DNA of 35,706 nt from Myxococcota bacterium (GCA_029941885.1 JAPYTP010000045.1:1-35706), one strand, 5' to 3'; positions 25,838 through 34,624 are shown, counted from the stretch's first letter. Numbers and translations are program-made. The notes: generated by a model from the letters alone, not told the origin.

Positions 25838-27931
25838 CTAGGCGGGGGTCCGGAGGTCGACCAGGATCAGCGTCTCCCAGGCGTCGGTAGACTCGATCGT
25901 GAGCGATCCGCCACTCGACTCGACGATCGTTTCAGCGAGCACGTATTCGAGGACGTTCGCAGTGGAGGCGAGTTCCTCGAGTCCGGACTCGTCGAAGGCC
26001 GCGAGCTCTGGGTTGTGGTGACGCAAGAGAACCCGGAGCCGTGGGGCGCCGTCGGCTGTATGCTCGATGCGGCGGGTTGCGACAAAGAGGTCGCCGCGTT
26101 CCGGGAGCGAGGCGAGGGCGCGGTCGAGTAATCCCGAAAGTGCGATCTCGAGCCCGTGCGCATCCGCCCAGGCGATCGGAGCATCGCGCTCGAGTTCGCG
26201 CAGGACGAGCAGTCGGCCCCGCGCGATGCGATCCCTCCGCTCGTCGAGCAGGCTCTCGATCATCTCGGAGACATCGACGGGGCCCGCCATGTTCGTCTTC
26301 CATTCCGCTGCACTCGCGAGCCGGGACACGACCTCATCGATATGGGCGACGTCCCGTCCGACCAGCTCCGTGAAACGTTCCCGAAAGGACTCGTCGGCGA
26401 AATTTTCTGGCAGCAGCTCGGCAAAGGTGCGGATGGAGACGAGGGGATTTCGGATCTCGTGGGTGAGGCTTCGCGCGAGGCGTCTCCATTTCGCATCTGC
26501 ATTGCGAGAGGGGGTCTCGGGCTCGGCGCCGCCCGTCTCGCGCCCTTCGCCGTCTGCGATCCTGAGCGACTCCTCGCTCAACCCGGCATCCGCATCTCGG
26601 CCCGCCGCGATGTGGGTCGCGAGCGGATCCGGCGTTGGGTTCGGCTCCGCGGCCGGTAGATCCTCGAGAAAGGCTCGCTCGAAATCATCGAAAGATTCCG
26701 TCGGCGCTTCGTTCTCCGCGGAGAATTCGTGAGCAGCGGTCGAGGTCGCATCATCGAGGCTCGCGAAGACCGCCTGCTCGATCGGTTTTTCCGCCTCGGA
26801 GACAGTGCCCTCGTCGTCGCTCGCGTACGCCCCGAACGAGGCTTGGCTCGGGTTCAGATCGACCTCTTCGATTGGGTCCTGGGAGCTGGCAGCGAGGGCC
26901 GCACGCAGTACCGCCTCGACCGCCGAGCGATCCCCGGACCAGCTATGGGCTTCGAGGGCGATGATCGCGCTCGAGCCGATCCGCCGCGGGATGCCGCCGA
27001 CGATTGCCGTCCAATTCGATGCGATCTGCTCAGCAAAGGGAGCGAGGGTCCCGGGATGGTCCGCCAGTGAAGGAACGTGAAGGCAGAGCGGCGAGAAGGC
27101 ACGCTCGAGATCGGGGTGGAGCGACTCGGAAAGACGCGAGGGGCCGGCGGTCGCGACCCATCGCAGGCCACTTGCGATCGCGCCCGATGGCGTGGCGTCG
27201 TGTCGGATCCACTCCGCGAGGGTGCGTTGCGCCGAAACGCCGAGAGAGTCGATCTCGTCGATCCAGATGGTTCGGACGGAGGGAAGATCGGCATCTGTGC
27301 GCGTCTGGAGACGCGAGACGAGATCATGGATATCCACGAGTTCCTGCGCGTGAACACGCATCGTCGGGCCCGGCGCGCCATGTACCCGAAAGAGTTCGAC
27401 ATAACGTGCGATCAGCGTTCGCCCGCTTCCGGGGACCCCACGAACCAGGAGCGAGAGGCTCGCGAGCGCGGGATCGAGTGCGCGCAGCAGACCCGGTACT
27501 TCGAGGTCGCCGAACCAGCTCGCGAATCGATGGGCGATGCGTTCACGGTCGCGACGTTCGGCCAGACTCTCGGCATTTCGGTGCGCGACCGCGGACAGAA
27601 CGAGGGCGCGAAGCACTCGTTCACTGGGGAGGCTGTCGAGGATTTCCTCTGCGGATGCACCGAAGAGTCGTCGAGCCTCCTCGACGTCTTCGGGGACTGA
27701 AAGCAGGCGCCGCTTGCTGCGCTCGAGCAAGCGGCGGTGGCGGTGGAGGAATTCGAGTTCGAGTTCGAAATCGCCTTCGACACCGATCAGGATCGCCGCC
27801 GGCGCCGGCGCCCCGAGAAACTCGTCTCCCGTCGGGCCACCGCACACGAGATCCGGCGCGGCGAGTCCCGAAAGTCGGGTCAGCGCCTCCAGGCGACGTG
27901 GGTTGCGATGAACGATCCAGAGTTTCGACAT
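25838..27931 (-). CDS. AAA+ / histidine-kinase fusion with degenerate nucleotide sites
   Basis: This 697-residue protein is cytoplasmic, with no membrane segment. Residues 1-125 look like a pseudo-receiver (no clear acceptor Asp pocket). Residues about 135-345 follow the NtrC AAA+ order: Walker A GVPGSGRT (165-172) with Arg171 instead of Lys, Walker B TIWIDE (221-226), and SWSGDRSAVEAVL like the WPGNVREL end, but no GAFTGA. Residues 350-480 are an acidic disordered linker. A HisKA helix follows, with His491 in LTHEIRNPL. The C-terminal ATPase-like domain lacks the N-box Asn (GLLDRAL) and recognisable G1/G2 boxes (NVLEYVLAETIVESSGGSL). It probably cannot autophosphorylate normally. The ATG at 27931 has a weak ribosome-binding site; an upstream extension of 27 codons is possible. 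Confidence 0.85.
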   Translation of the reverse strand: MSKLWIVHRNPRRLEALTRLSGLAAPDLVCGGPTGDEFLGAPAPAAILIGVEGDFELELEFLHRHRRLLERSKRRLLSVPEDVEEARRLFGASAEEILDSLPSERVLRALVLSAVAHRNAESLAERRDRERIAHRFASWFGDLEVPGLLRALDPALASLSLLVRGVPGSGRTLIARYVELFRVHGAPGPTMRVHAQELVDIHDLVSRLQTRTDADLPSVRTIWIDEIDSLGVSAQRTLAEWIRHDATPSGAIASGLRWVATAGPSRLSESLHPDLERAFSPLCLHVPSLADHPGTLAPFAEQIASNWTAIVGGIPRRIGSSAIIALEAHSWSGDRSAVEAVLRAALAASSQDPIEEVDLNPSQASFGAYASDDEGTVSEAEKPIEQAVFASLDDATSTAAHEFSAENEAPTESFDDFERAFLEDLPAAEPNPTPDPLATHIAAGRDADAGLSEESLRIADGEGRETGGAEPETPSRNADAKWRRLARSLTHEIRNPLVSIRTFAELLPENFADESFRERFTELVGRDVAHIDEVVSRLASAAEWKTNMAGPVDVSEMIESLLDERRDRIARGRLLVLRELERDAPIAWADAHGLEIALSGLLDRALASLPERGDLFVATRRIEHTADGAPRLRVLLRHHNPELAAFDESGLEELASTANVLEYVLAETIVESSGGSLTIESTDAWETLILVDLRTPA

Positions 27932-28218
27932 GGAATTCAACTCGAGGGGCAGCAGCGTCGAACGAATGGGTCCGCGAACCCAGACTACCCCGTTCGGGGG
28001 GGCGCAAGCCACGTGCCCAGCTACGGTTTCGTGCTTGGCTCGGCAAGCGGAGTGCAGCTTCGGGTCTTAAGCTGTTGAAAGAGATCGCCTTCGGTCTCGC
28101 GTCGCCTGCCGAAATCAGTCCCTCGTGGTGCCGCCCGCGCCGGTTCGGGAGGGAAGCGAGGAGACACGCCGAGGGAAAGATCCTTCCGCAAGACGGATCG
28201 TGTGGAGAGGAGGCCGGG
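27932..28218. promoter_or_regulatory. Divergent region between the AAA+/kinase gene and the GNAT operon
   Basis: This 287-bp stretch must contain the promoters of both divergent units. The only evident structure is CCCC-GTTC-GGGG near 27984-27995. I found no convincing sigma-54 or sigma-70 promoter, so I cannot say whether the signalling island's first gene is autoregulated. Confidence 0.4.
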
Positions 28219-28725
28219 GTGAGTGATCGGGGTCGGGTGCGGGTCGCCCGGATGCAGGAGATCGATCGGGTCGCAGCACTCTGGGCGCTGATCACCGAAC
28301 ACCACGCGAACCTCGACCCGCTTTTTCGGATGCGCGGCGGGCCCGTGGCGGAGGGTGAGCTCCGCGAGCTGCTGCGAACGCTGCATCGGGACCCCGACGC
28401 CGAGATTCTCGTATACGACCCACTCCCGGCGAGCGAATCCGAGGGGGCGGGCACCCTCGAGGGTCTCTGTATCGTCCGCATCGACCGCGCCCCACCGATT
28501 CTCGAAGAGACCGAGCGGGCCGAGATCACGGATGTCGGGGTGCGGCCGGCTATGCGGCGTCAGGGAATCGCGCGTCGGCTCGTCGACGAGGCAATGGCCT
28601 GGGTGCGAGATCACGGGGTCGGGCGGGTCGAGATCCAGGTGGCTTCGGGCAACCGGGAGGGTCAGGCCTTCTGGCGGGCCATGGGGTACACCGATCTGAT
28701 GGACGTGCTCCATAAACGGCTGTAA
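28219..28725 (+). CDS. GNAT-family N-acetyltransferase
   Basis: This 168-residue protein starts at the GTG at 28219, where GGAGAGGAGG (28204-28213) is an excellent ribosome-binding site 5 bases upstream; longer upstream frames are not credible. The GNAT core is clear, with VGVRPAMRRQGIARRLVDEA holding the acetyl-CoA pyrophosphate-binding R-x-x-G-x-A, and a C-terminal ASGNREGQAFWRAMGYTD. The substrate is unknown. It lies 25 bp before the aminotransferase and is probably co-transcribed with it, so the two may act on the same amine or amino acid, which is inference. Confidence 0.88.
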   Translation: MSDRGRVRVARMQEIDRVAALWALITEHHANLDPLFRMRGGPVAEGELRELLRTLHRDPDAEILVYDPLPASESEGAGTLEGLCIVRIDRAPPILEETERAEITDVGVRPAMRRQGIARRLVDEAMAWVRDHGVGRVEIQVASGNREGQAFWRAMGYTDLMDVLHKRL

Positions 28726-28750
28726 GTTCCCGCGCCGGCGCGCCCTGGCC

Positions 28751-30187
28751 ATGAACCCTCAGCCCCCGGACCCGACCATGTCTGCCTCACCCAGCAAGCT
28801 GAACCCCATCGCCCAGTCGCTCAACGAGAAGCTCGAGGAGGCGGCTCCGGAAGTCCTGGCCATGCTCTCCGAGTACGGCCGCCGTCTCTACTTCCCGAAG
28901 GGAATCATCTCGCAAACGGCCGAGGCCAAGCAGAAGGCCCATCGCTTCAACGCCACGATCGGAATTGCCACCGAAGAGGGTGGCCCGATGTCGCTGCCTT
29001 CGGTCGCGAATCAGATCGGGGATGTCCCGGTGGCCGACGCTATAACGTACGCGCCGCCGGCGGGACGTCCGGGCTTGCGCGGCCTGTGGCGCGAGAAGCT
29101 GGTCGCCGAGAATCCGTCGCTCGGGGACAAGACTTTCAGCCAGCCGATCGTCACGAGCGCGATCACCCACGGCCTGTCGCTCGCGGGGGAGCTCTTTCTC
29201 GATCCGGGCGACGTCATGCTGCTCCCCGACAAGCTCTGGGGCAACTATCGGCTGACGTTCGAAGTCCACCACGGTGCCAGGATCGAGACCTTCCCATTCT
29301 ATGTGGCTCTAGACAGCTCCAACTCCAACTCCAACTCCAACTCCAACTCCAACGGCGCGAGGGGCGCGAGGGGCGCGAGGGGCGCGAGGGGCATGGATAC
29401 GGAGGCCTTCGCCGCGCGGCTCGGCGAACTCGGGCGGGAGCGCGACAAACTCGTCGTCCTGCTCAATTTCCCGAACAACCCGACCGGCTATATGCCGACG
29501 CCCGAGGAAGGCGAGGCACTCGTTGCGGCCCTCGAATATCAGGCAGAGCAAGGAACCAAGCTCGTCGTGATCTGCGACGACGCGTATTTCGGTCTCTTCT
29601 ACCACCTGGGCAGCGCGTCGATGACGGAATCGCTGTTCGGGAAACTCACGGGCCGCCATCCGAATCTGCTGGCCATAAAGCTCGACGGTGCGACCAAGGA
29701 ACTCTTCGTGTGGGGTCTGCGCTGCGGATTTATCACCTTCGGTCCCGGACGGTCCGAGACCGCGGAGGTTGTCTGCGAAGCGCTCGACGCGAAGACGCGG
29801 GGCGCGATCCGTGGCGGTGTCTCGAACGTGCCGCAACTCTCGCAGACGCTGGTCGAACGGGCGCTTCGTTCGCCCGACCTCACCGCGGAGCGCGAGGCAA
29901 AATGTGAGACCCTGCGAATCCGCGCCGAGCGGGTCTTCGAGGTCGCGAATCAGCCGAAATTCGCGGAGAGTTGGAGCGTCTATCCCTTCAATAGTGGCTA
30001 CTTCATGTTGGTGAAGATCGACGGTGTCGACGCCGAGAAGCTTCGAGTCCACCTGCTCGACGAGCACGGAGTCGGACTGATCGCCACCAGTGCGACGGAT
30101 ATCCGCGTGGCCTTCTCTTGTCTGGAAGCGGAGGACGTCGAGCCCCTGTTCGAGTCGTTGCACCAGGCGATTCAGGAACTTCGTTAG
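28751..30187 (+). CDS. Class I/II PLP-dependent aminotransferase with repeat-encoded loop
   Basis: This 478-residue fold-type I enzyme should transfer amino groups through PLP. Recognisable elements are NFPNNPTGY, the Asp-x-Ala-Tyr motif (DDAY, 276-279) contacting the PLP ring, Lys316 in DGATKELFVWG as the Schiff-base lysine, and a C-terminal RVAFSCLE. Residues 190-213 are encoded by two in-frame microsatellites: (Ser-Asn)x6 then (Gly-Ala-Arg)x4, in what is normally a surface loop before the PLP-binding core. The start at 28751 is uncertain; an ATG at 28778 also fits, and neither has a good ribosome-binding site. The amino-acid substrate cannot be assigned. Confidence 0.88.
   Translation: MNPQPPDPTMSASPSKLNPIAQSLNEKLEEAAPEVLAMLSEYGRRLYFPKGIISQTAEAKQKAHRFNATIGIATEEGGPMSLPSVANQIGDVPVADAITYAPPAGRPGLRGLWREKLVAENPSLGDKTFSQPIVTSAITHGLSLAGELFLDPGDVMLLPDKLWGNYRLTFEVHHGARIETFPFYVALDSSNSNSNSNSNSNGARGARGARGARGMDTEAFAARLGELGRERDKLVVLLNFPNNPTGYMPTPEEGEALVAALEYQAEQGTKLVVICDDAYFGLFYHLGSASMTESLFGKLTGRHPNLLAIKLDGATKELFVWGLRCGFITFGPGRSETAEVVCEALDAKTRGAIRGGVSNVPQLSQTLVERALRSPDLTAEREAKCETLRIRAERVFEVANQPKFAESWSVYPFNSGYFMLVKIDGVDAEKLRVHLLDEHGVGLIATSATDIRVAFSCLEAEDVEPLFESLHQAIQELR
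29318..29389 (+). repeat. Two adjacent in-frame microsatellites inside the aminotransferase gene
   Basis: TCCAAC is repeated six times at 29318-29353, followed directly by GGCGCGAGG repeated four times at 29354-29389. All copies are exact. Units of 6 and 9 bases keep the frame, so slippage would change the number of Ser-Asn or Gly-Ala-Arg units without truncating the enzyme. Confidence 0.95.
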
Positions 30188-30277
30188 TCGAGGTCATGCC
30201 CGGCATCGGGATCTACGCAGAGCACCGGACTCCGACGAGGGACCGGAGCCTCTCATCCCAATCGATGAGGAGAGGGC

Positions 30278-31090
30278 ATGGCGCGTCGGGAAGATGAAAT
30301 CCGTGCCTTCGCCCGCGAGGTCTTTGCTCGCGAACGTCTCGGGGCTCTCATCCTGGTCGGGCCTTTTCTGGCACTCGTCGTCGCGGGGGCGTGGGGGCAG
30401 CTCTCCCGGGCCGTCCCCGATATCTGGGCGGTCGGAATGATCGTCTCGGGCTTCGTGATCGGGCTGATCGTTCGTCTGTTGGGCCGTGGGACACGCGCGA
30501 TCTTCTATCTGGTCTCGTTGTTTCTGTATTTTCTCACGATCTTCTTTGCGACGGCCCTCTTCGACGTGATGTCGACGACTCATATTTCGACCCGCCTCCT
30601 GATCGTCTTCGTTGCGATCGGGATCAGTGCGTCCTGCGGTCTCCTCTCGGTTGGGCTCAGTCGGGAAGAGCGCTGGGCACTCCGGGACAATCGCGGTCTC
30701 ACGCACCCCGAGAATCCCGACGGACCCTTTACGCGGACGATCGCATCGCTCCTCTACCTGTTCGGTGCCTCCGCCCTCGCTCTCTTCGTTTCGATTGCGA
30801 CGGGCTTCGGCCCGCCCGCGAGAGTGGCGGACGACATGCCTTGGGACGAGGACCCTTCCTTCGAGTTCTGGTCCGCTGAACTCGAAGTCGATGCGCCCCT
30901 GGCCGACGATGCGCGGAAGAACGGAGTGGGGCTCGGATTGGAAGGCTCCGATGCGCGCTGCCGCGAGCTGGTCGAGGTGCGTCACGAGGACTGTGACACC
31001 AATCTCTGTCGCGCCCAACGGCCCTATGTGTTAGCCGGTTGTCTCGAAACGGCGAAGGCCGTTCGTGACGATACGGAAATCCGCTGGTAG
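30278..31090 (+). CDS. Unknown membrane protein with cysteine-containing C-terminal domain
   Basis: I do not recognise this 270-residue protein. It has about five predicted membrane helices (near 21-40, 48-67, 73-95, 105-127 and 154-175), joined by short loops, then a hydrophilic C-terminal domain of about 95 residues containing four cysteines (228, 239, 244, 255). If that domain is outside the cytoplasm, the cysteines could form disulfides; the topology is not certain. GAGGAGAGGG precedes the ATG at 30278 at good spacing. It follows the aminotransferase by 90 bp on the same strand and converges with the M20 peptidase gene. Confidence 0.75.
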   Translation: MARREDEIRAFAREVFARERLGALILVGPFLALVVAGAWGQLSRAVPDIWAVGMIVSGFVIGLIVRLLGRGTRAIFYLVSLFLYFLTIFFATALFDVMSTTHISTRLLIVFVAIGISASCGLLSVGLSREERWALRDNRGLTHPENPDGPFTRTIASLLYLFGASALALFVSIATGFGPPARVADDMPWDEDPSFEFWSAELEVDAPLADDARKNGVGLGLEGSDARCRELVEVRHEDCDTNLCRAQRPYVLAGCLETAKAVRDDTEIRW

Positions 31091-31121
31091 AGCCGTCGGT
31101 TCCGCCCCTTCCGCCGCCACG

Positions 31122-32711
31122 TCAGCGATTCGCAGGATCCGCCGCGAAATACTCGACCCGATCGCTCACGTCGATCGCGTCGAAGGTGCGCACGAGATCG
31201 ACCATGATCCGGATGCTCTCGACGAGGGTTTCGATCGAAACGCGTTCGTCGACCCCATGGACGCGGCGGACTTCGTCCGAGCCCAGCGCACGCGGTACGA
31301 AGCCATAGGCGACGATTCCGAGTTCGCGGAACCAGTGTGCATCGGTGAAGCCACCGATCATGCGGGGGACGACGAGGCCAGGCTCGGTCTGGAGGGAGGC
31401 GATCTCTTCGATCGCGCGATAGAGCGGCGTCTGCATGCTCGAGGCTCGCGCCGGGAAGCTCAGGACCTCGGCGATTTCGATCGAGGTGTCGTCGATCACG
31501 TCCGCGAGGGTCTGCGCGAATTCGTCGCAGCGCTCGCCGGGCAGGAGTCGGGCATCGAGTTCGGCACGCGCGATGGAGGGAGCGACGTTGGTCTTGGGCG
31601 CACCTTCGAGCACGGTGATGGAGACGGTGTTGCGGACCAGGGCGTTCTGACCGGGTTTGCCCAGGAACCGGCGTCGAAACCCGTCGTCGCGCTCGAGCGC
31701 CGCGCGGAGGTCCTCGAAGCCCGCCCGATCCCAATCCGAGGCAAACGGCGCGAGGGTTTCGAACATTTTCGCGACCTCGTTGGTGATCCGGACCGGCGCC
31801 TCGACACGCCGAATACGATCGAGTGCGGCGACGAGCCGGGGCACGGCGGCGTCGGGCATCGGGGCTGCGCTGTGACCACCGCGGCCTCTGGCCGTGAGTT
31901 CGAGCCAACAGGGCGCCTTCTCCGTCAATGCAACGCCCCATACCGGCGGGTGGCCGGTGTCGTGCGGGCGGGACGGCGCGATTCCACCGCCCTCGGTCAG
32001 CAGGTAGCCGACTCCCTTGAGGAGTTCGGGATGATTCTCGACGATCCACCCCGCACCGACTCGACCCCCAGTCTCTTCCTCGGGGGTGGAGAGGAAGACG
32101 ATGTCGCGCTGGAGTTCGATGTCGGATTCGGCGATTTCGACCATCGTCATCAGATGAGTGATGGCAACTCCCTTTGCATCGAGGGCTCCGCGACCCCACA
32201 CGAAGCCGTCCCAGATCTCGCCCGCGAAGGGGTCGACGCTCCATTCGGATGCGTCCGCAGGAACCGTGTCGAGGTGGGACAGGAGAGCGAGGGCAGGTCT
32301 GTCCCCGCTACCGCGGAGTCGAGCCCAGACGGCCGCGCGGGTCGGCTCGCCGCTCGGGTTCGGCGTCGCGATGACCCGGTTCTCGATTCCGGCTCGACCA
32401 AGGGCCGCGGCGAGCTTGCGCGCGAGTGCGCGCTCATTGCCGGGGGGGTTTACGGTCGGCGTGCGGATGGCGTCGGCGAGGAGTTCCGATGCGCGAACTG
32501 CGAGGGAGGCACGTTCGAAGATCCGATCGAAGGGCCAGATCGCCTGGGCTTCGTTCGCGATCCCACCGGAAAACGAGAGCAGAACGACGAGGACGAGGCT
32601 GACGCCGAGGCCGGGACCGCTGCCGAATCCGAGGTGCGGACCCGTCCAACTACCCGGTGCCGCTTGCGGCTCGTAGCCCGGCGTCTTCCGCGAGTGATGA
32701 TCCGGGTCCAT
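31122..32711 (-). CDS. Exported or membrane-anchored M20-family metallopeptidase
   Basis: This M20 (carboxypeptidase/aminoacylase type) zinc hydrolase has 529 residues from the ATG at 32711, with GGAG 4 bases upstream. A hydrophobic segment (about residues 34-57, LGVSLVLVVLLSFSGG) is a signal peptide or anchor after a Pro/Gly-rich start. Di-zinc ligands and catalytic residues are in place: SHLDTVPAD, WGRGALDAKG, TPEEETGG, and the late RRVHGVDERV. The layout resembles PM20D1-like carboxypeptidases. It probably acts outside the cytoplasm on N-acyl amino acids or peptides, though the substrate is unknown. It lies divergent from the M23 peptidase gene. Confidence 0.9.
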   Translation of the reverse strand: MDPDHHSRKTPGYEPQAAPGSWTGPHLGFGSGPGLGVSLVLVVLLSFSGGIANEAQAIWPFDRIFERASLAVRASELLADAIRTPTVNPPGNERALARKLAAALGRAGIENRVIATPNPSGEPTRAAVWARLRGSGDRPALALLSHLDTVPADASEWSVDPFAGEIWDGFVWGRGALDAKGVAITHLMTMVEIAESDIELQRDIVFLSTPEEETGGRVGAGWIVENHPELLKGVGYLLTEGGGIAPSRPHDTGHPPVWGVALTEKAPCWLELTARGRGGHSAAPMPDAAVPRLVAALDRIRRVEAPVRITNEVAKMFETLAPFASDWDRAGFEDLRAALERDDGFRRRFLGKPGQNALVRNTVSITVLEGAPKTNVAPSIARAELDARLLPGERCDEFAQTLADVIDDTSIEIAEVLSFPARASSMQTPLYRAIEEIASLQTEPGLVVPRMIGGFTDAHWFRELGIVAYGFVPRALGSDEVRRVHGVDERVSIETLVESIRIMVDLVRTFDAIDVSDRVEYFAADPANR

Positions 32712-32938
32712 GCGACTCCAGAGTGGCGAGGTAGAAGACGCCGGGGGGAGTTGCGTGGGGAATGATAGAGGCAGAAAAGGATCCGACCAGACCGAGAAGG
32801 GAATGGGGCGGGCGAGCGACTGTCTTTGGTTTGATGGGGTGAAAAAGATCCACCACTGTTGAGATCGCCCCTCCCCATGCAGATATCGACGCATCGGGCT
32901 AAACATTGCGCCGGAGTGAGAGCCCCCAGGAGCACGAA
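32712..32938. promoter_or_regulatory. Divergent region between the M20 and M23 peptidase genes
   Basis: This 227-bp region separates two cell-envelope hydrolase genes that read away from each other, so both promoters should be here. CCAGGAGCACGAA just before 32939 is the ribosome-binding site of the M23 gene. I could not pick out a confident promoter. Confidence 0.35.
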
Positions 32939-34504
32939 ATGACACGCGATCCTTCCGATTCGGAAGGTCTTCGGACCTCTCTGATATCGGACCGACCCGC
33001 TGATTCCGATCGGCCGACGATCGCCCGCGCCAGCTTGGGCTGGTCGCTGGCTGCGCTCGTCATTCTGCTGGGTTTCGGGATCGGCAGTCGCATCGGATCA
33101 GCCGACATTCCGTCGACTCCGCTGACCCACGCGAGCCACACGCTCCCGGCGGTCGCCGGAGACGCCATGCCCGGCCCAGCAACTAACATCACCGTCGAAT
33201 CCGTCTCCACCGGTGCGGCCGTACTCGCCGCCCACACGACTTTCGAATTCGCGTCGGCCGCGGACTCGGACCCGCGGTACGACGAGGCGGTGGCGCCAAT
33301 TCTCCTCGCCTCGAACGGCGTCGCAGTTCCGATCGAAAAACTTCCCATCTACCGGGCGAAGGCGCGGGAGGAGGCCGTCGAGTCCCTGGCGATCGTGACC
33401 CGGGGTGAGATCGGCCGTGGGAAGAGTCTTGGTTCTTCGTTGCAAAGTCAGGGTATCTCGCCCGCAACGATTCACCTGGTTGCGACGGAGATGCGAAAGG
33501 TTTTCGACTTCCGCCATTCACGGCCGGGGGACGAATACAGACTGGGACAGGATGCGGCGGGCCGAGTCCTCGACTTCCGGTACTCCCAGAGCCCTGAGGA
33601 GAGCTTCTACCTCGCGTGGAACGGGACCCGCTATGTGGTTCGAATGGAAACGGCCGAGCTTCGCCCCCAGATCGCGAAGGTCGCCGGCGTAGTTGATTCG
33701 TCCTTCTACGGTGCGATTCGGGCGCTTGGCGAGCAAAGCGCCCTCGCTTCGGACTTCGCTCGAATCCTCGCCTGGGATATCGACTTCAGCCGCTCGGTAC
33801 ATCCGGGCGATGAGTTCCAGATCCTCTATGAGCGGCTCTATCGGCTGAATGACGATGGTGAAGAAGTCTACGTTCGACCGGGTCAGATTCTCGCGGGTCG
33901 GTACGACGGACGCGGCGGTCAACACACGGTCGTGTATTTCGAGGGCGACGATGGCGGCGGCGCGTATTTCCGGCCGGATGGATCGTCGGTCGAGCGAGCA
34001 TTTCTCGCCGCTCCCCTCGAGTTCAGCCGGATCACCTCGCGATTCACCTGGGCTCGACGGCATCCGATTCTGAAGGTGACGCGACCCCATCCCGGAATCG
34101 ACTACGCCGCGCCCCAGGGCACGCCGGTCTGGTCCGTCGCCGCGGGTATCGTCGAGTACAAGGCGCGTGCCGGTGCCTCGGGCAATCTCATTCGAGTTCG
34201 ACATCAGGGCGGTCTAACCTCCCATTACGCCCATCTCGCGAGGTTCGCTCCGAATCTCGAGGTCGGAGACCGCGTTGAGCAGAAGCAGATCATCGGATAC
34301 GTCGGGAGCACGGGTCTGTCGACCGGTCCGCACGTCTGCTTTCGCGTGAAGCGCGACGGTGAATACGTTGATCCGATGGAGATTTCCGGGCCCGCCGGCG
34401 ATCCGGTGGGCGTCGAGCGGCTCGCCGTGTTTCGATCCGTTCGCGATCAACTGCTCGCGGACCTCGGTCCGGGTCCGCGGAGCGTCTCGGACGAGGCCCT
34501 CTAA
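32939..34504 (+). CDS. M23-family (LytM/MepM-type) peptidoglycan endopeptidase
   Basis: This 521-residue protein has an N-terminal cytoplasmic tail, one membrane helix (about 33-50), a long middle region resembling the inhibitory/OapA-like part of MepM and Csd3, and a C-terminal LytM domain. The zinc-site motifs are HPGID (His384, Asp388), HYAHL (His429, His432) and GPHVCFRV. In the last motif, Cys467 replaces the usual zinc-binding second His of the H-x-H pair; His465 remains. The enzyme should cut peptide cross-bridges in the periplasm. AGGAG lies 6 bases before the ATG. A 12-bp tandem repeat begins directly after its stop. Confidence 0.9.
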   Translation: MTRDPSDSEGLRTSLISDRPADSDRPTIARASLGWSLAALVILLGFGIGSRIGSADIPSTPLTHASHTLPAVAGDAMPGPATNITVESVSTGAAVLAAHTTFEFASAADSDPRYDEAVAPILLASNGVAVPIEKLPIYRAKAREEAVESLAIVTRGEIGRGKSLGSSLQSQGISPATIHLVATEMRKVFDFRHSRPGDEYRLGQDAAGRVLDFRYSQSPEESFYLAWNGTRYVVRMETAELRPQIAKVAGVVDSSFYGAIRALGEQSALASDFARILAWDIDFSRSVHPGDEFQILYERLYRLNDDGEEVYVRPGQILAGRYDGRGGQHTVVYFEGDDGGGAYFRPDGSSVERAFLAAPLEFSRITSRFTWARRHPILKVTRPHPGIDYAAPQGTPVWSVAAGIVEYKARAGASGNLIRVRHQGGLTSHYAHLARFAPNLEVGDRVEQKQIIGYVGSTGLSTGPHVCFRVKRDGEYVDPMEISGPAGDPVGVERLAVFRSVRDQLLADLGPGPRSVSDEAL

Positions 34505-34574
34505 CGCGGTCGGAAGCGCGGTCGGAAGCGCGGTCGGAAGCGCGGCCGGAAGCCCAGCCGGAAGCCCAGCCGGG
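34505..34574 (+). repeat. 12-bp tandem repeat directly after the M23 stop codon
   Basis: The unit CGCGGTCGGAAG occurs three times exactly (34505-34540), then as CGCGGCCGGAAG, then CCCAGCCGGAAG, and a final partial copy to 34574, making about 5.8 units. It begins the base after the TAA stop. The 12-base unit is a multiple of three, so readthrough would add Ala/Arg-rich repeats. It is otherwise non-coding. Confidence 0.92.
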
Positions 34575-34624
34575 CGCTCGATCTCGCTCGTGATCGTCCA
34601 CTCGCTTCTCATCGAGGTGTTTCA

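Noticed and set aside
27004-28218. Upstream extension of the GNAT gene frame
   Set aside because: This part runs antisense to the kinase fusion gene, is Arg-rich, and the strong ribosome-binding site at 28204-28213 fixes the start at 28219.
29318-29389. CRISPR-like array
   Set aside because: Units are only 6 and 9 bases, with no spacers, and lie in frame within a gene; these are microsatellites.
31065-32765. Plus-strand open frame of over 500 codons opposite the M20 peptidase
   Set aside because: It is the shadow of the peptidase in an alternative frame; the zinc-peptidase motifs are on the minus strand.
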